DNA from: Echinococcus granulosus
Taxonomy: Eukaryota; Platyhelminthes; Cestoda; Cyclophyllidea; Taeniidae
Assembly (NCBI RefSeq): GCF_000524195.1
Contig: NW_020170537.1
Span: 63,974 to 127,973, forward strand
Direction of reading: 5' to 3'
Length of the DNA stretch: 64,000 nucleotides
In this document: positions 23,888 to 36,400 of the stretch, piece after piece
Position numbering within the stretch: the first letter of the stretch is position 1
How the letters are laid out: each line of letters begins with the position of its first letter
Notes under the pieces: model-generated
What the model saw: the letters and a program-made list of their open reading frames with translations, nothing else
Database searches by the model: none
What the model was told of the DNA's origin: nothing
Position numbers and translations under genes: made by a program

Positions 23888-24805
23888 ATGTCCGATTTAT
23901 TCCGAGGCCGGGCGTCCACCTGGAGCGCCGGTGCTCCCACCTCGGACCACGACTCTGACGCTCCGAGAGGTTTTCATTACACCGATACGGCGACGGCAAC
24001 AGCGGCTGCGGCACTCGCCCTTCGCAGTGTCACTGCTTCTACCTCCGCCGCCACTACACCCGTCGACCAGCCATCCAACAACAATAACACTGGCGGCGCC
24101 GGGGGCTTTCACTACTCCCCTCCCACCGCGACCGATCTCGGTACTCAGGAATTCTCTACTTCTCGTCGTCTCGTCGCCGACAAGACTCCTGAATCAACGA
24201 CCTCTGACTACCCCCAAAACTTCTTTGCCAACACTGCCTCATCACCATCTCACAGTTCGAGAGACTGGAATGCCAATAGTGGTGGTGGTGGCTTTCAATC
24301 CTCCAGTTTTTCAGTTTTATCCGTCTCCGCTTCGTCACCGTTTGGTCATCATGCAGAAGGTGGTGGTGGCCTTTTAACACCCTGTGGCGGCGGTTACGGC
24401 AGCTCATCCCCCTATACTAACGGTTCATGTCCCCAACCCCAGCAACAACAGCAACCAGGGCTGCATTCGGGTTCTCCTAGCTCGGTGGGAAGTCAACTAT
24501 CGATCCCACAGCCGAATTTGATGAGCGCCCAGGGAGCGATGGCGTCTACAACGACAGCGCCAACAACTGGAGTAGGAGGTTCCACGCCAGCTGCTGCTAC
24601 TACCGGTGGTGGCACTGGTTCCGCTGCTAAGAGGCCGGCGCGCAGAAATCCTTGGGGTTCGGAGACCTACTCGGACCTCATTGCTAAGGCAATTGAATCG
24701 TACCCAGAGAAACAAGCAACGTTACAACAGATCTACGATTACATTTCTACCAACTACACCTACTTCAGGGAGCGTAGTGATCCGCCCGCCTCGGCTGGAT
24801 GGAAA
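23888..24805 (+). CDS. FOXO: FOXO exon 1: Akt site 1 and first half of forkhead
   Basis: Encodes residues 1-306, ending GWK before donor GTGAGT at 24806 (phase 0). Acceptor-like sites at GTCTGTAG (ends 23788) and TTTCGCAG (ends 23818) suggest that the exon continues upstream as 5' UTR, with at least one earlier untranslated exon or a trans-splice acceptor. The middle is rich in Thr, Ser, Ala and Gly, with a short Gln run. Confidence 0.93.
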
Positions 24806-27800
24806 GTGAGTGCTGGTTTTTGGGCAAGTGGTAGGCAGCTATGGTGGGATACTTGAATTCTGCAATCTGGTGGCACTGGTGGAGAAGGTTGTCTTTGAAA
24901 ATCCTGACGGCAGCTTTGATGGCCTTATGCTTTAATTGAAGACAGAGGTCAGTCACTCAAGTTAACATTATCTTTCTTTTCCCATTTATGCACAATTCGA
25001 AAAAAAGGAAGAAGGGGAGGGAGAGACAGAGAGATGGGATCTGTTTTTTTATCTGCAAATACGATGTTCACGCGGTGTGATATGTGTACTGTGCTAAAAA
25101 TACGGCACAATGCGAAAGAAGGTATGAAAAAATGAGTGAATGAACTCTTTGGAATTGCTTGTCTGCAAAGCCTCTCATCATCTGGTGTTCCTGTACACAA
25201 CTCATTTTTGACCAGTTTAATTGGTAAATTTTTAAAGTAGGGGTATTTTAGTGTATCTTTCTGGATTGTAGGATCGGGGATTCTGTTGAATCCTGGCCTT
25301 GATATACTGTAGGCACTAAATGAATCAGAAAGCAAGTGAGGCGTTATCGCATTCACACTGTTCCTTTCAAATGATACATGGGGATGGTCATGGTCTATCG
25401 AGTATTCCATTGTCCCAGAGTCATAGTACGGTTTCACCAAATCCCGGCATTTTATAAGCAAGAAATAAAGCAGAAAACTTTCAGGACATCGTGACCTCTT
25501 CGCTGGTCTAATTGATAAATTCGGCTTGGTCGACCTGGAATTAATTTTTGTGGAGTCGAGGGTTTTATGACACTGCGACTCTTTGGACACAGAAATAAGC
25601 CGGAAAAAGGTACAGGTTTAGACTTATCCGTCTTCAAGTTACCGGCACCAAGGCAATAATTTTAGCCTATGAGTTCTACATTCAAAATTGCTAGAGTCCC
25701 ATCAAATTTTGATCACATAAACAAATCAAAGGGTTTGTCAAACTCCGGCCAAGTGGACAAGAAACACTAGCTAGTGATGTCGTAAAGTAAACTGGTGTTT
25801 CTTTCCTTTTTGCCACCCTCCCGACTCAAATTTGAGTTGATTCGGGTTATTTCTGTCAAACTGTTAGTCTCTAGACAAGATCGTTTCGATCTTTTCAACT
25901 GATCCTAGTTGAAAGGGAATGGTCCATCCATCATTTCGGTCTCCCTCCCTGAATCATTTGATTGGATTCAATTTTTGGCCGGAAATGAATCTAAACTCAG
26001 TCCTTTGGGATAGGAATAGGCCACATAAACCCACTTTTGGGCGCGTTGAATGATATATCCACAAGATTATAATGGAATAATTATCAGTCCAGTTTCTTTG
26101 AATTCTAACATCGACGTTTACAAAGAAGTCATTCAGAATGGCGGAAGAGGTATCAAACACGTTTGTGACCGGTCTAATTGATGAGTTTAGCAAAATGAAA
26201 TACTAAGTTGATCATTTCGGTCCTCCCTCTGCCTCTCTCTCTCTCGGAATCCTAAAGCCAAGAATATTGCTACGTAATCCTAGGATTCCTAGCAAACCCT
26301 GATCCTGTAGTGCTGCACCTATGGAAGGATGAGGCATCAAATAAAGAATACGTTTTCGTAAAAGGTGAGTGGGTTGTCAATCATTTTACCCCCTTCTCCA
26401 CCCAACGTCGAAACGATTTGGAGGTTCTATCAAGCCCTGAGTTATAAAAGGGGTGAGACATCCCCCCTTTTTGATCGGTTCCAAATGGGAATGGTAGGTA
26501 GATTCTTTCGGCCTTTAGGGCGTGAGGATTTACAATTTGGACACGCTGAAGTTAAAAAAGAAACACCGACCACTATTTCCTTGCGGTTCATCTTTGTTTC
26601 CTGAAATCAGGGATTCAATCAGCAAAAAGCATCGAACCAAGGTGTCTTTAGAAATAGCTTTTGTATATCTTTTACTTTAGTCCCTCTCAAACTTAAAATG
26701 TTACATTGATTTGTGCAGAGTACTGTGATTCCGACATGAAAGGAGCCGGAAAACCACTAAGGCAAAACACACAGTTGCCCGATTTTGGCCGGTTTAAATC
26801 ATACACTTTCAAAGTATGATGTTTATCATCGCATTTTTCCCCCTTCGAATTTCAAAGTTGACTTGCAAGAGTTCGTGGATCTAGCAGACACGAAATAAGG
26901 CTGAAAACAAGACACATACACGCATAAGGGCTCCTTTGCATTTACGCGTGCGTGTGTGCACCCAATCACTTGAAGGTCACACACTGGAGATATGTGCATG
27001 CGCTCTCTTGCAGCCTCTTCCTCTGCCTATGTCAGTCAAGGTCATTCTGTACTTGTTCGTGGTGCGTGTATGCACACATACACAAGCCTAAATGGGCAAA
27101 TTTATTTCACATTTAGCGTTCGTGTGCGTCCCTATGTACATACGAGCGCGTGACACCCCATCCTTGACCCCGTAGTCCTCGCTGCCTCGTAAACATGCCC
27201 TTCCGGTTTCAAGTCACTAGGATTCCTCCTTGTTTTGCTCCGCCTTGAATCAACACGAATCCTTGAGGGTGATGAAATTGCCTTACAGATGCCAAGTTCC
27301 TCTCCCTCCTTTTCTTAGCTTATTCAAAGCCCTCTGTCCCATTTCTACAGAGATGGTTCAGCGGGTAGCATAAGTCTCTATGTAGTGCTGGAGTCGTCAC
27401 GTATTGTAAGTATGTGAAAATTTGAGGTTGAACGATTCAGATTAGTCCAGCCTCGTTTGACTTCGGTATCGACACTATCTATAGCTGAGGTTGAGGTAAT
27501 AGCTCTTCTGCAAATTCTACAATTCAGCAACTGGATTCCCTGTCTCTTTGACGCTTTCATGCAGTGTTCAGCCAGTAAAGTCGGGGTTTTGTTCTTTCAC
27601 AGTGGGTTTACTTACTGTTGCCACCATTGTAGCGTTCGAGTTACCTCTGTAGACGTTATCACACTTGAGATACTAAAAGTAGGACTATTACAGACGAACA
27701 GACCTCCACACTGGATCACATTCAGAGTTTAGTATTGTCAGCATTTCCTTTGTGGGCTTTTTCCATCTGTTTCGGTCTGGTCTGTCCTGGGACGAGCATT

Positions 27801-30800
27801 ATTGTAGAACTCACGGTTTGCTGTAATCGCCGAAAGTTGGGGTGATTTAATGAGTGAGTCTCCCCAGATTCAGTCATCCTTGGGGGATGTCTCTCTTGGC
27901 AAAATTACTGTGGATTCCGTTTACCACTGTCATTAAGGCAACACATAAAGGCATCCCTGACTCAAACAAGCCTTGAAGTAATTTATTGCTAGTACATAGA
28001 ACGACTAAGCTACTACTAAAGACGTATTCACGAAAGGCTCAAAGAACCCGCCTGGTAAATGCAAAAGCAATCTACTGAGAAATGAAGAGAGGTTTGTGGT
28101 CAATGCGGGTCATGTGCTCTGCTTATCTCACTTGACAAGCTACTCATCATCAAGTGCCAACAAAGTTCACCTAATTGGCATCAGGAGAGTTTTTGCCTTT
28201 GTTCTCGTCCTCTTCACCTCAATAAGTTGCTTTGCGTCTCAGAAAAGGTGGAGAGAGGGAGAGGTAAAGTAATCATACTTAATTCTCCCCTCTCCTTCCG
28301 CCCACCAGTCACGTGGCGTTAGGTGAAGTGATTAAATGAATGAATGGGGATGGCGAGAGTCCGGCTCAGGCGGGCACGTGATCTGGTTTGTCCTCGTCGA
28401 GCCGCGCTACTACCGCTAAGACTAACACCGCCACCGAAAGCCTCTACCGTGTGTGTGGGTCTGCCTCTTCTACCTCTCTTGGTGCGTCACCTAATTTTCG
28501 CGACCTTGGGCCAGCCAATAAGCAGGTCGCGTGATGCAACGTAAAGTACTCGTTGCCAAAGTTGCTACGGCTGTAGCGCAGCATAACCAGCGTAGCACGA
28601 CGCGACGCGTGTCTTACCTTGTGTCGCCTCTGGTCACGCGACTTGCACACCTACCTACTTGTACCGGATTCACTAATGTTCGCTTCCAACAGCGTGACTA
28701 CTGCTAGGTAAAAGTACATTGGGTCAAGGTCTACGGAAGCTATCGTAACCCTTTTTGTTAGTCTCGTGGCTTGATGTTTCTTCCTACCTGATGTGTATCC
28801 TATTTTAGTTTGATGTTAAATTAATGCATTGTCTGACATCTATTCGTATTTTAATCAAGCTTAACTCGTATAAATGTGCCCTCAGCTCAGTACGGGTGAC
28901 GAAAACGAAAATCCGTATAGCTGATCTTAGGGGTCTATCAGCCAGGTAAAAATAAAATTACCACAATTTTTGCGCAATTGTGTGGTGAAAATTTGCTAAC
29001 TGTTGCCTCCTATTGCATCAAGTATGTGTGCGTTTAACCAGTAAGGAGAGACGGTAAGGCCGAAGGCGAGGTAACCACAAAGAAAAGTCAACTCTGTATC
29101 ATCAGTCAATATATATGATAAGCTGAAGAGGACAGTAAGATCCTTCGCTTCCTTCTGATTAGGTAAAACGCTAAAAGCACCGTTAGGATCTAGTCGCTCC
29201 CCTATCCACCAATCACTCAACAGCTTCTTCCCCTTGGAACGACCTTAAAAAGTACAGACCACGGCGACGAATAACAAGGTCAAGGTCGCTGCCACTACAG
29301 CGATTATCGACTGCTCGCCGAGCCCAACCAAGGCGAATTTTTGGCCCATTGGGCGCGTGGAGTGGGGTGGATGGAGAGGGAATTTCTGCTTTTCTCTACC
29401 AGCGTAGTGGCAGCGGTAGTAGAAATCGGGTGAAAAAGGCCGAGCTTTAGGACAAGGTTGATGTATGCCGCGGCCGCCTGCTGTCGTCGCCACCACCGCT
29501 TCTGCTTCTGCTGCTATTACTACGACGACTCAGAGGCAGTAGCAACAGTCGTTGTCGTGGCCGTCGTCGTGCGTCCTTGTCCAAAAATTGGTCCATTTGT
29601 GCGCGTCTTGTCCGAGCCGTCTACGTTGCCCTGAGCGGCGTTGTGTTAGTAGTAGTGCGTCCGCGCGTGCTTATCTACGTGCGCGCGTGAATACGTGCGT
29701 TGAACGGCGCGGTGCGGATGACAGTCAAAACAATTCGCCCATTGCACCCACATCCACACGCCCACACACCCACCCACCCCGCCTGCCGTTCGCCGCCGGT
29801 CGGTGGGTTGGTCCGTTCGTCCGTCCCTCGGCTTTCCCATCGCGTCGTGCTGCGGTGCGTTGCTTCGGGCGGCTGGCCAATTTGTTCCGACAAGTGCGTA
29901 AACACACGCACACACGCGATTCAGCCCCCTGCCTCCCTTTTCCCCCTTTCCCTTCCCTCCCCCCTCCAGTCTGTTCCCTCCCGGGGCGGGACAGACTCAG
30001 ACACGATGCGCGCGTCCTCCTTTTCTGCGTGTATGTACACGCGTCTCTGAGCCGGTTTTCATGCATTATTAAGACATCACCTAGTCCTACCTCCCCTTCT
30101 CCTTGGTCGGGCTTTCACTATTAAAGCCTACGCCTCCGCATTAAATGCGGATCCAGTGTGTCACGTGATTGCTGAAGCCTCAACTATTTCTCAAATAGAC
30201 TTCGAGCGGAGCCAGTAGTAGTTGTGAGAATCGGTGTCTCTAAGCTTGTCAATTTCTCTATTCTCCCATTCTCTCGTTGTACCACGTGCTGTCGATGTGA
30301 AGCCTCTTTGCGACATGCGACAGTGGAGCTCACCTCGCTCTCCTTTTGGCAGACACAAAGTCTAAATTCGGTGTCGCCGGTAGCTGTTGTATGGCTTTTA
30401 GTTACCTCTATGTCTAAGTTACCGAGAGTCGACTTTATCAGTCTAAAATGCTCGCGTCTTACAATGGGACTTGCAGTAGCTGTCGCAGAATTCGATATTT
30501 GGACTACTCTCTTTTGTTTGATGTCTCTTAATCTTCTTTCTCTCTACTTACATGACATGTTAGTTATGTGGGGCGTTGTAGTCTAAACTAGAAAAGTACC
30601 ACGAATTTACTGGGCGCAAGAGAAGGCGAGGAAGAGAGAAGTTGCCTCCAGAATTCACGTGACCGCTAACGATCACTACTTAGTTTCGCCAAACGCTTCA
30701 CCGTTGACCACTGTCGCATGACTTTTATACTTTCTTCTGCTGCTAAATTTTGCTCAAATGTTCCGCCTAGAATTATCCTGGAGTTCTTATTGTCTATTTC

Positions 30801-33446
30801 TTAGGCTTGATATAGGTTGGGTTAGATTTATCGACACCTTTGTCTGTGAGATGGAATCTTGCTTATCAAGTAAGGTAGCTGTGCAACAGTTTGTTGCCTG
30901 AGTGATTCCGTAAATGGCTAAGGCAAATTAGTTTTGCAGTATGTTTATTATCTGCGTACAAAAAGATTCGAGTTACGAGAGACCGAAAGGACCGGTGTCA
31001 TTTTATACAGGTCTAGAGTAAATGTTAATTTAATCCTTGACCTAAGCATCGTCTTTGGCACTCTTGGCGATCACTCCCTAGCATAGGCGAAGAAAACAAC
31101 ATTTAAGTTACCTGAAACCATTCCAAAATCAGCGCGAAGATAGCGCGGTGACTTTTGACCGCAGTAAGAAGACTTTGTGACAGCGATGTTTCTATTCGAT
31201 GTCAGTGTATTTTGAAATGGACTATTATCACTTAAGACTGGACGAAGATTTATAGTGATCACACTTTGCACACCCCTTGTTCTTTCCAGCAAAACTCGTT
31301 CAACGCTCCTCCGATTCAACCTTTAACTGGGGAATGTGCCACATATACAGGTTTACCTTTTCTTTCGACAATGTGGACAGTTCTTTCATGGACGGCATAG
31401 ATTTTTTTAGCTTCTACACTTGTTCCGTTGCTAGTTTTGACTTGGAACTTCTGGTAGTAACCATTCGATCTATTTAGGCATAAATCCGCTTCAAAACATC
31501 CGTAAAATCTGAAATTGCTTTTCACAGAGGTTTTAAGGGGTCCTGGAGAGGTTGTGGATCTATTGTTGTCTTTGAACCAATCCTTCTTCGCTATAATTCG
31601 TTCGTGAGGTGGAAATTTCCCAGTATGTTAGTCTGAGTAACCAAATTAAAGCGAATCCACGAGCTCTTATTAATGCTACAACTCAAAGCTATAGACTCTC
31701 TCCTCTTTACTAATCTAGAACTCCATACGTCACAACCTATCGCTTCATGACAAGTTCGTCAAGTGTCCAAAAGCCTCCGAAAGTTCCAAGTCGTCCTACT
31801 GGCGCCTCAACGCCAACTCTCTTAACCGTCCCTACGTGCGTCGACGGACGTGCTCCCTGGACACATCAGGAAGCGTTGCTGGTGGCGGGGGCGGCGGTGT
31901 CGGAGGCAAGAAGGCGAAGTCCCGTCTTGGTGGTGGAGGTAGCGGAGCAGCGAGCTCTGCCTCGGCTGCTAAGCGGGCTGCACAGATAGCTGCTGCTGCC
32001 ACCGCTGCCGGTGGCGGAGGAGGTGGAAGCGGGGGTCGAGGAGAGATGAAATCGGGCGGTGCATTGTACGGCGGTGATAATCTTCTCTCCACTCTACAAT
32101 CGAGCGGAAGCTCCGCCGCTGCTGTCCGCTCCCACCTAAATAGCCTTTCCTCGGGCATCGTGAGTGCCTTTAGCATTCCCGGTGGTGGAGGTAGCGACAC
32201 GTTGCTTGGGCTCAAACCCGACCCAGGTTCAGGGCTTAACCATCATCCCTGGACTAATTCGGGTTTCCTTGCCGATCGGAAACCACCCAATGATGAGATT
32301 AGTGCTTTATGGTAAGCAATGGAATTTCCATCCTCTCTTGACTACCTTTAAAGGTGGATTGTCCATCCTATTGATGGTGATGTAAAAAGTTCATCAGATC
32401 TTGCTTATGTTCTGTGATTAGTGACAAATTAGCGTCAAGTCGTTATCTTAAGCTTCAAAATTCACTGATTTCTTCATAAACGCTTAAGCGTCTGGTCGTG
32501 TAAAAGTAATCTTTCATTATTCAAAAAACTGGGTGTAGAAGCCTTATGGAGGTGATTAATCGATTGGCAAAAAAAATCACAGTTACACTATCAAAGGATT
32601 AATGTGTGACATCCATTTTTAGCCTAGATATGCTCGTCTTGAGCCAGTTTGTCGTCCAAGTAAAGACCGTGTCTTACGTGTCTTACTAAATAATTGTTGT
32701 CTTCTTGTAGCAAAATGCAGACGAGCGATTCGGTCAGTTCGGGTAGTTTGAGCTTGATGAGCAGTGGTGGTGGCGGTGGCTATGAGTTTCAAGTTCCGCG
32801 TCCACCTCCCTCCTCCTCCACGCGTTCAAGTTTTTCCTCCTCAGGGATTGGTAGTGACCGAGGCTCTTCGTTTTTCTCCCCTCCTCCACCACCACTGCCA
32901 CCACAATCGAGCCGGTACCACCACCATCAGGCCTTTTCCCAAGACCAACAGCAGCGGTATGGATCCCTCTGTGATGCTTCTCCTACCGCTGCCTCCACGA
33001 GCACCACTCCCACCACCACCTATGATCACCTGACGGGCATCCTTACCGGCTCGGCCGAGTGTCTAGATGGTGGTGCAGATCCCTTCCTCCGCGACGATCC
33101 ACATCAGTTGCAACATCACCACCAACCACCACCGCCATCTATGTCACATCATCATCAACATCACCACCATCACCAACATCCACCACTGCCACCACCAACA
33201 AACTCACACCTGCACAACCTCTTGATGTGTGGTGATTCGTCAGGCGAAGTGCCGGGCTCGGCACTATCTTCAACGATCCATGGAAGTGGTGAACAGCAAC
33301 AACTACTAAGTTCTCAGGACGCCATGGAGCTGCGAATCAGTCTCGAGATCGCGAATCGGGTCAAGTCAGGCGAGATGAGCAGCACCATGCAACAATGGGC
33401 GGCAGTGGCGGCGTCGGCTGCACGAACCGTGGAGAATGGTGTTTGA
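23888..33446 (+). CDS. FOXO: FOXO forkhead transcription factor
   Basis: Three exons (23888-24805, 31719-32311, 32711-33446) join to 748 residues. FOXO is the nuclear effector that insulin/PI3K/Akt signalling excludes from the nucleus. The forkhead domain (about residues 252-339) starts RRNPWGSETYSDLIAKAIES. It is split after SAGWK and resumes NSIRHNLSLH, the base-contacting helix (Asn307, Arg310, His311). This is the classical FOXO intron site. It ends KSSYWRLN. Two Akt/14-3-3 motifs are present: RGRASTW (Thr11) and RRRTCSLD (Ser352). Around these lie Thr/Ser/Gly-rich, poly-Gly, poly-Ala and His/Pro-rich segments, longer than in vertebrate FOXO. ATG 23888 is chosen because it is the first in-frame ATG after the stop at 23828 and puts the Akt motif at the N-terminus. 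The 6.9-kb intron carries CpG-rich DNA with E-boxes. Confidence 0.93.
24949..25590 (-). CDS. Long unexplained antisense open frame in FOXO intron
   Basis: This is 213 codons without a stop, antisense to FOXO and starting about 140 bases after its first donor. The frame opens at GTG, not ATG; the first internal Met is in SGTMEYSIDHDHPHVSF. The composition is mixed (Lys, Asp, Phe, Pro, Ser, Ile) with no low complexity, no signal peptide and no motif I recognise. It may be an exon of a nested antisense gene, a remnant of an inserted element, or chance. Confidence 0.22.
   Translation of the reverse strand: MSKESQCHKTLDSTKINSRSTKPNLSIRPAKRSRCPESFLLYFLLIKCRDLVKPYYDSGTMEYSIDHDHPHVSFERNSVNAITPHLLSDSFSAYSISRPGFNRIPDPTIQKDTLKYPYFKNLPIKLVKNELCTGTPDDERLCRQAIPKSSFTHFFIPSFALCRIFSTVHISHRVNIVFADKKTDPISLSLPPLLPFFRIVHKWEKKDNVNLSD
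28300..30670. promoter_or_regulatory. CpG-rich, E-box-rich block in the large FOXO intron
   Basis: GC and CpG content rise sharply here against AT-rich flanks, peaking at 29,250-30,050. Five CACGTG palindromes lie at 28310-28315, 28375-28380, 30162-30167, 30283-30288 and 30656-30661. The open frames in this block run through several frames on both strands with Arg, Pro, Cys and Ser bias, typical of GC-rich noncoding DNA. An internal FOXO promoter or enhancer is the simplest reading. Confidence 0.4.
31719..32311 (+). CDS. FOXO: FOXO exon 2: rest of forkhead, NLS/Akt site 2
   Basis: The acceptor ACTAATCTAG ends at 31718. The exon opens with NSIRHNLSLHDKFVKCPKAS, finishes the domain with SSKSSYWRLN, then RRRTCSLD and KKAKSR (Akt site and nuclear-localisation-like cluster). 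Long Gly and Ala runs follow. The donor GTAAGC is at 32312. The exon ends two bases into a Cys codon. Confidence 0.93.
32711..33446 (+). CDS. FOXO: FOXO exon 3: low-complexity C-terminal region
   Basis: The acceptor TTCTTGTAG ends at 32710, and the first base completes the Cys codon. It encodes KMQTSDSVSSGSLSLMSSGG, Pro runs, a His/Pro-rich stretch and an amphipathic-looking end, AMELRISLEIANRVKSGEM, before ENGV and TGA. No clear counterpart of the vertebrate FOXO transactivation motif is seen. Confidence 0.88.
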
Positions 33447-33467
33447 TTTCACGTACACTGTCACTTG

Positions 33468-33473
33468 AATAAA
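33468..33473 (+). terminator. Candidate FOXO poly(A) signal
   Basis: AATAAA lies only 21 bases after the TGA. It would give a very short 3' UTR. A second candidate in GACAATAAAATAG near 34780 would give a UTR of about 1.3 kb. Confidence 0.3.
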
Positions 33474-36400
33474 CCAGCACCCAGGAATCTTACCCTATTC
33501 CCTCCTTCCTCGTTCCCATTATTCCTCGCTTGATAAACCTTGGTTTTGTTCTCAGGGCGGCAGCGGCAGCAGCAAGAGAAGCAGTGAATTTAAAGATGAG
33601 AGAAACACCACCAATAACTAAATGTCTCTGTCCACTCCCTGTCATTAACGAACGCAGTCTCATTTATTCTACCTATTCTACTCTCCTCTCTATCTCAGGC
33701 AACATATGACTTCTTTTTGTGTTGATGCTGCGACCTTATGCTTTGATGTAAATAAGCCTCTGAATGATGTTAGTGTGTTCAGGTTCTTTCTTTACCAACC
33801 CCTTGCCCCCTCGTACTTGGACCAGGGGAAAGGAGGGGAGTGGATGGATGGACGACGGACGGACGTCAAATTTTCACACCATTCTCATTGTGATTGTGTT
33901 CTCCATTCCCCGTCTCCCTCGTGTACCCCTTCCTCCATCCTTCATTTTGCAAAGTCATCTGACTTCACTCTCACCTCCACACAGACATATTTTACTATAC
34001 CATATATATACATACACATATTTACATGCGGGCCTTCTCATCCTCCATGGGCATTGGATTATATCATATAGCTTCGCATCCAGACACCCTCAAATCCAGC
34101 AATTTTAAGACTGGTGTGTGTGCTAGTGTGTGATTGTCCGCCTCGGTTTTTTCTTTACTCTTCTACTTCTTTCCCCTGTTATTATTTCCTCTCCTTATTC
34201 AGCCAACCAGACAGCCAAAAGCCTGCCTTTTTTCCCCTGCACTCCCAGCCCATCCTACCCTCCCTCTTGCCACTAAAATTTTGATTCATTAGTGAGAAAT
34301 TACCAAACCTGCGTTCTTGCTATACATCCTATTTAATATAAATTAACAATTTAACAGACTTGTCTCCTCCTCATTGACTGCGATTGAATAAGTGTTCTAT
34401 TGATGAATTGTGGCCTAGCTTCATTGGATGTCAGTCTTTTGAGATTGACTTTGAACTACAACGCTTGGATAGTTTCTACTTGTCAAGTACTCCAGTCTAA
34501 GGTTGAACTTGCCTTGAATGTCCTCTTCAATCCCATCGTCCCAGTTGTGGATCAAGTTGGGCACAAAACTTTGATGGACCAAAGAAAGAGTAATCCAACG
34601 TAGGTTCATGCTATTCCCCCTTATTTAGCACCACTGCTATCAGTATGACTTGTGTAACAATGCATTCCACCTATCCCAGCTCGTTGTCATGTCACGTGGG
34701 TGACATGCGTTCCCTTATCAGATTGTGGCAAGTAGCTGCATTAAATCATATCGCAGACAGACTGGCTAAGCTCATGACAATAAAATAGATGTAGAGTGCT
34801 ATTAGTCTGAGAGGGGTAATTGCGTCGTCTGCTCTTACCTCTGGAAAACGCATATATAAATTAGTCAAATGAATTAATGACAATTGACATTGCAGTCGAA
34901 TAGCATAACTTCTGGTCTGCGATTGTCATTTTTGCTTCCAGATTGGGTTCCAGTAAAATAGGCTGGCTGTGGAAAGGAAAATTTGCTATCCAGTCTAGTT
35001 TCAGAGATCAGTGTCACTATTACGAGAGACCCCAATCGTAGCGGATTGAGGTATAGTTTTGCTACAGGCTATCGTGGTGATTTGGGTTTCATCCTCAATG
35101 CTTCGGATTATTTCGGTCGTAGTGATAAGACTTTCAAAACCGATATTAGTGGTGGTTCTGGCAGTCATCTTTCTTTATTACAATATGATATGTGTGGAAA
35201 ATTAAGACTGAACTAGGTTCAACGAAGGGATATTTTGTACAGCTCTCCCTCAGCGCATAATCCAGCTTCTAGGCATTTCCTCCCGGTTTCTTAATTCGCC
35301 TTGTATTGCCACGTTGGTGATATCAGATATAATTCAGATTCGTTTTTAGATATTTGTTTTTGCTTGGCAGATATTCCGACCCAGCTTATTGTTTAGTGGT
35401 TAAAGTATTTCATTCAGTGCAGGTGTCTCGACTGGTTCAATTCTCCTGAAGATGTTGAACTTGAAGACATTTGCCCATTTTATCATTTGTCGAACAGTAA
35501 CCAGCCGATATATTCCTATGTGCCTTCATTGCGATATAAGGTGTAAACATTCCAGGCATTAAACATTTGGTGCCTTGAAGTTGCATTTTTGAGGCTGCGT
35601 TCAGACCCAAGTGCTTGGAGGTTGATCAAATTAGAATATGCTGCCTGAGTAACCGCTAGTACAGGCGAAACAGCTTGATAGATGTCAAATCTCGATCTGG
35701 TTCCTCAGACTCCGTCGTAAAATAACTTACTTGTTCTTTTAGGTTGTGTCATCATGGTGACGCTTACGAGGAATGAATGTCTCCAGAGTCTGGTATCATC
35801 GAACTTGTCAGACACAGATTTTCTGCAAAAGTAGCCACCTGCTGTAGTTTGGGAGCATTTTATGGGTGCCACAATAGAAGGTTTAAACCTACCAGCATCA
35901 TTATTATAACAGAATTCGAACACACGCCACCTTACATTAAATAATGGACCAAAAAGTTAATAATATAGGAGGTTGAACAAAGGTGGATGCCTTCTCGGGT
36001 TGAAACAAACCTTGAAGCTTCTAATTAAGTCATATTACACTTCAAGTAGACAAAGAGTATTATGCATGGGAAGTCTAAGGGTGGTATGTAATGAGGACGC
36101 TCTTCCTCACTGACCTTTCAAAATATGTTCGATTCCTCAATCCATGTTGGACACCACCCGTGACAAGACCTATCCCTCCATTATCAAACTGACATTTCTA
36201 TTCCCAATTTCACGAATGATTTAGCACACAGGTTACAGTAATGTGTGTTCCTAGGTTTTGTGAAAAAAGGTGTCATTAATTATCTTATTAAAGTCCTGCT
36301 ACGTTTTGTTGCTTCAAATGGGTCTTGTATGGAAACGCTATCCCGAAAAAAAGCATTTGGTAGAACTCACTTCTAAAAGCTGGTACACATAATCATCTAT

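Noticed and set aside
29552..30124. 190-codon plus frame and overlapping minus frames
   Set aside because: Arg/Pro/Ser/Cys-biased and open in several frames at once. This is the expected behaviour of the CpG-rich block, with no splice or family support.
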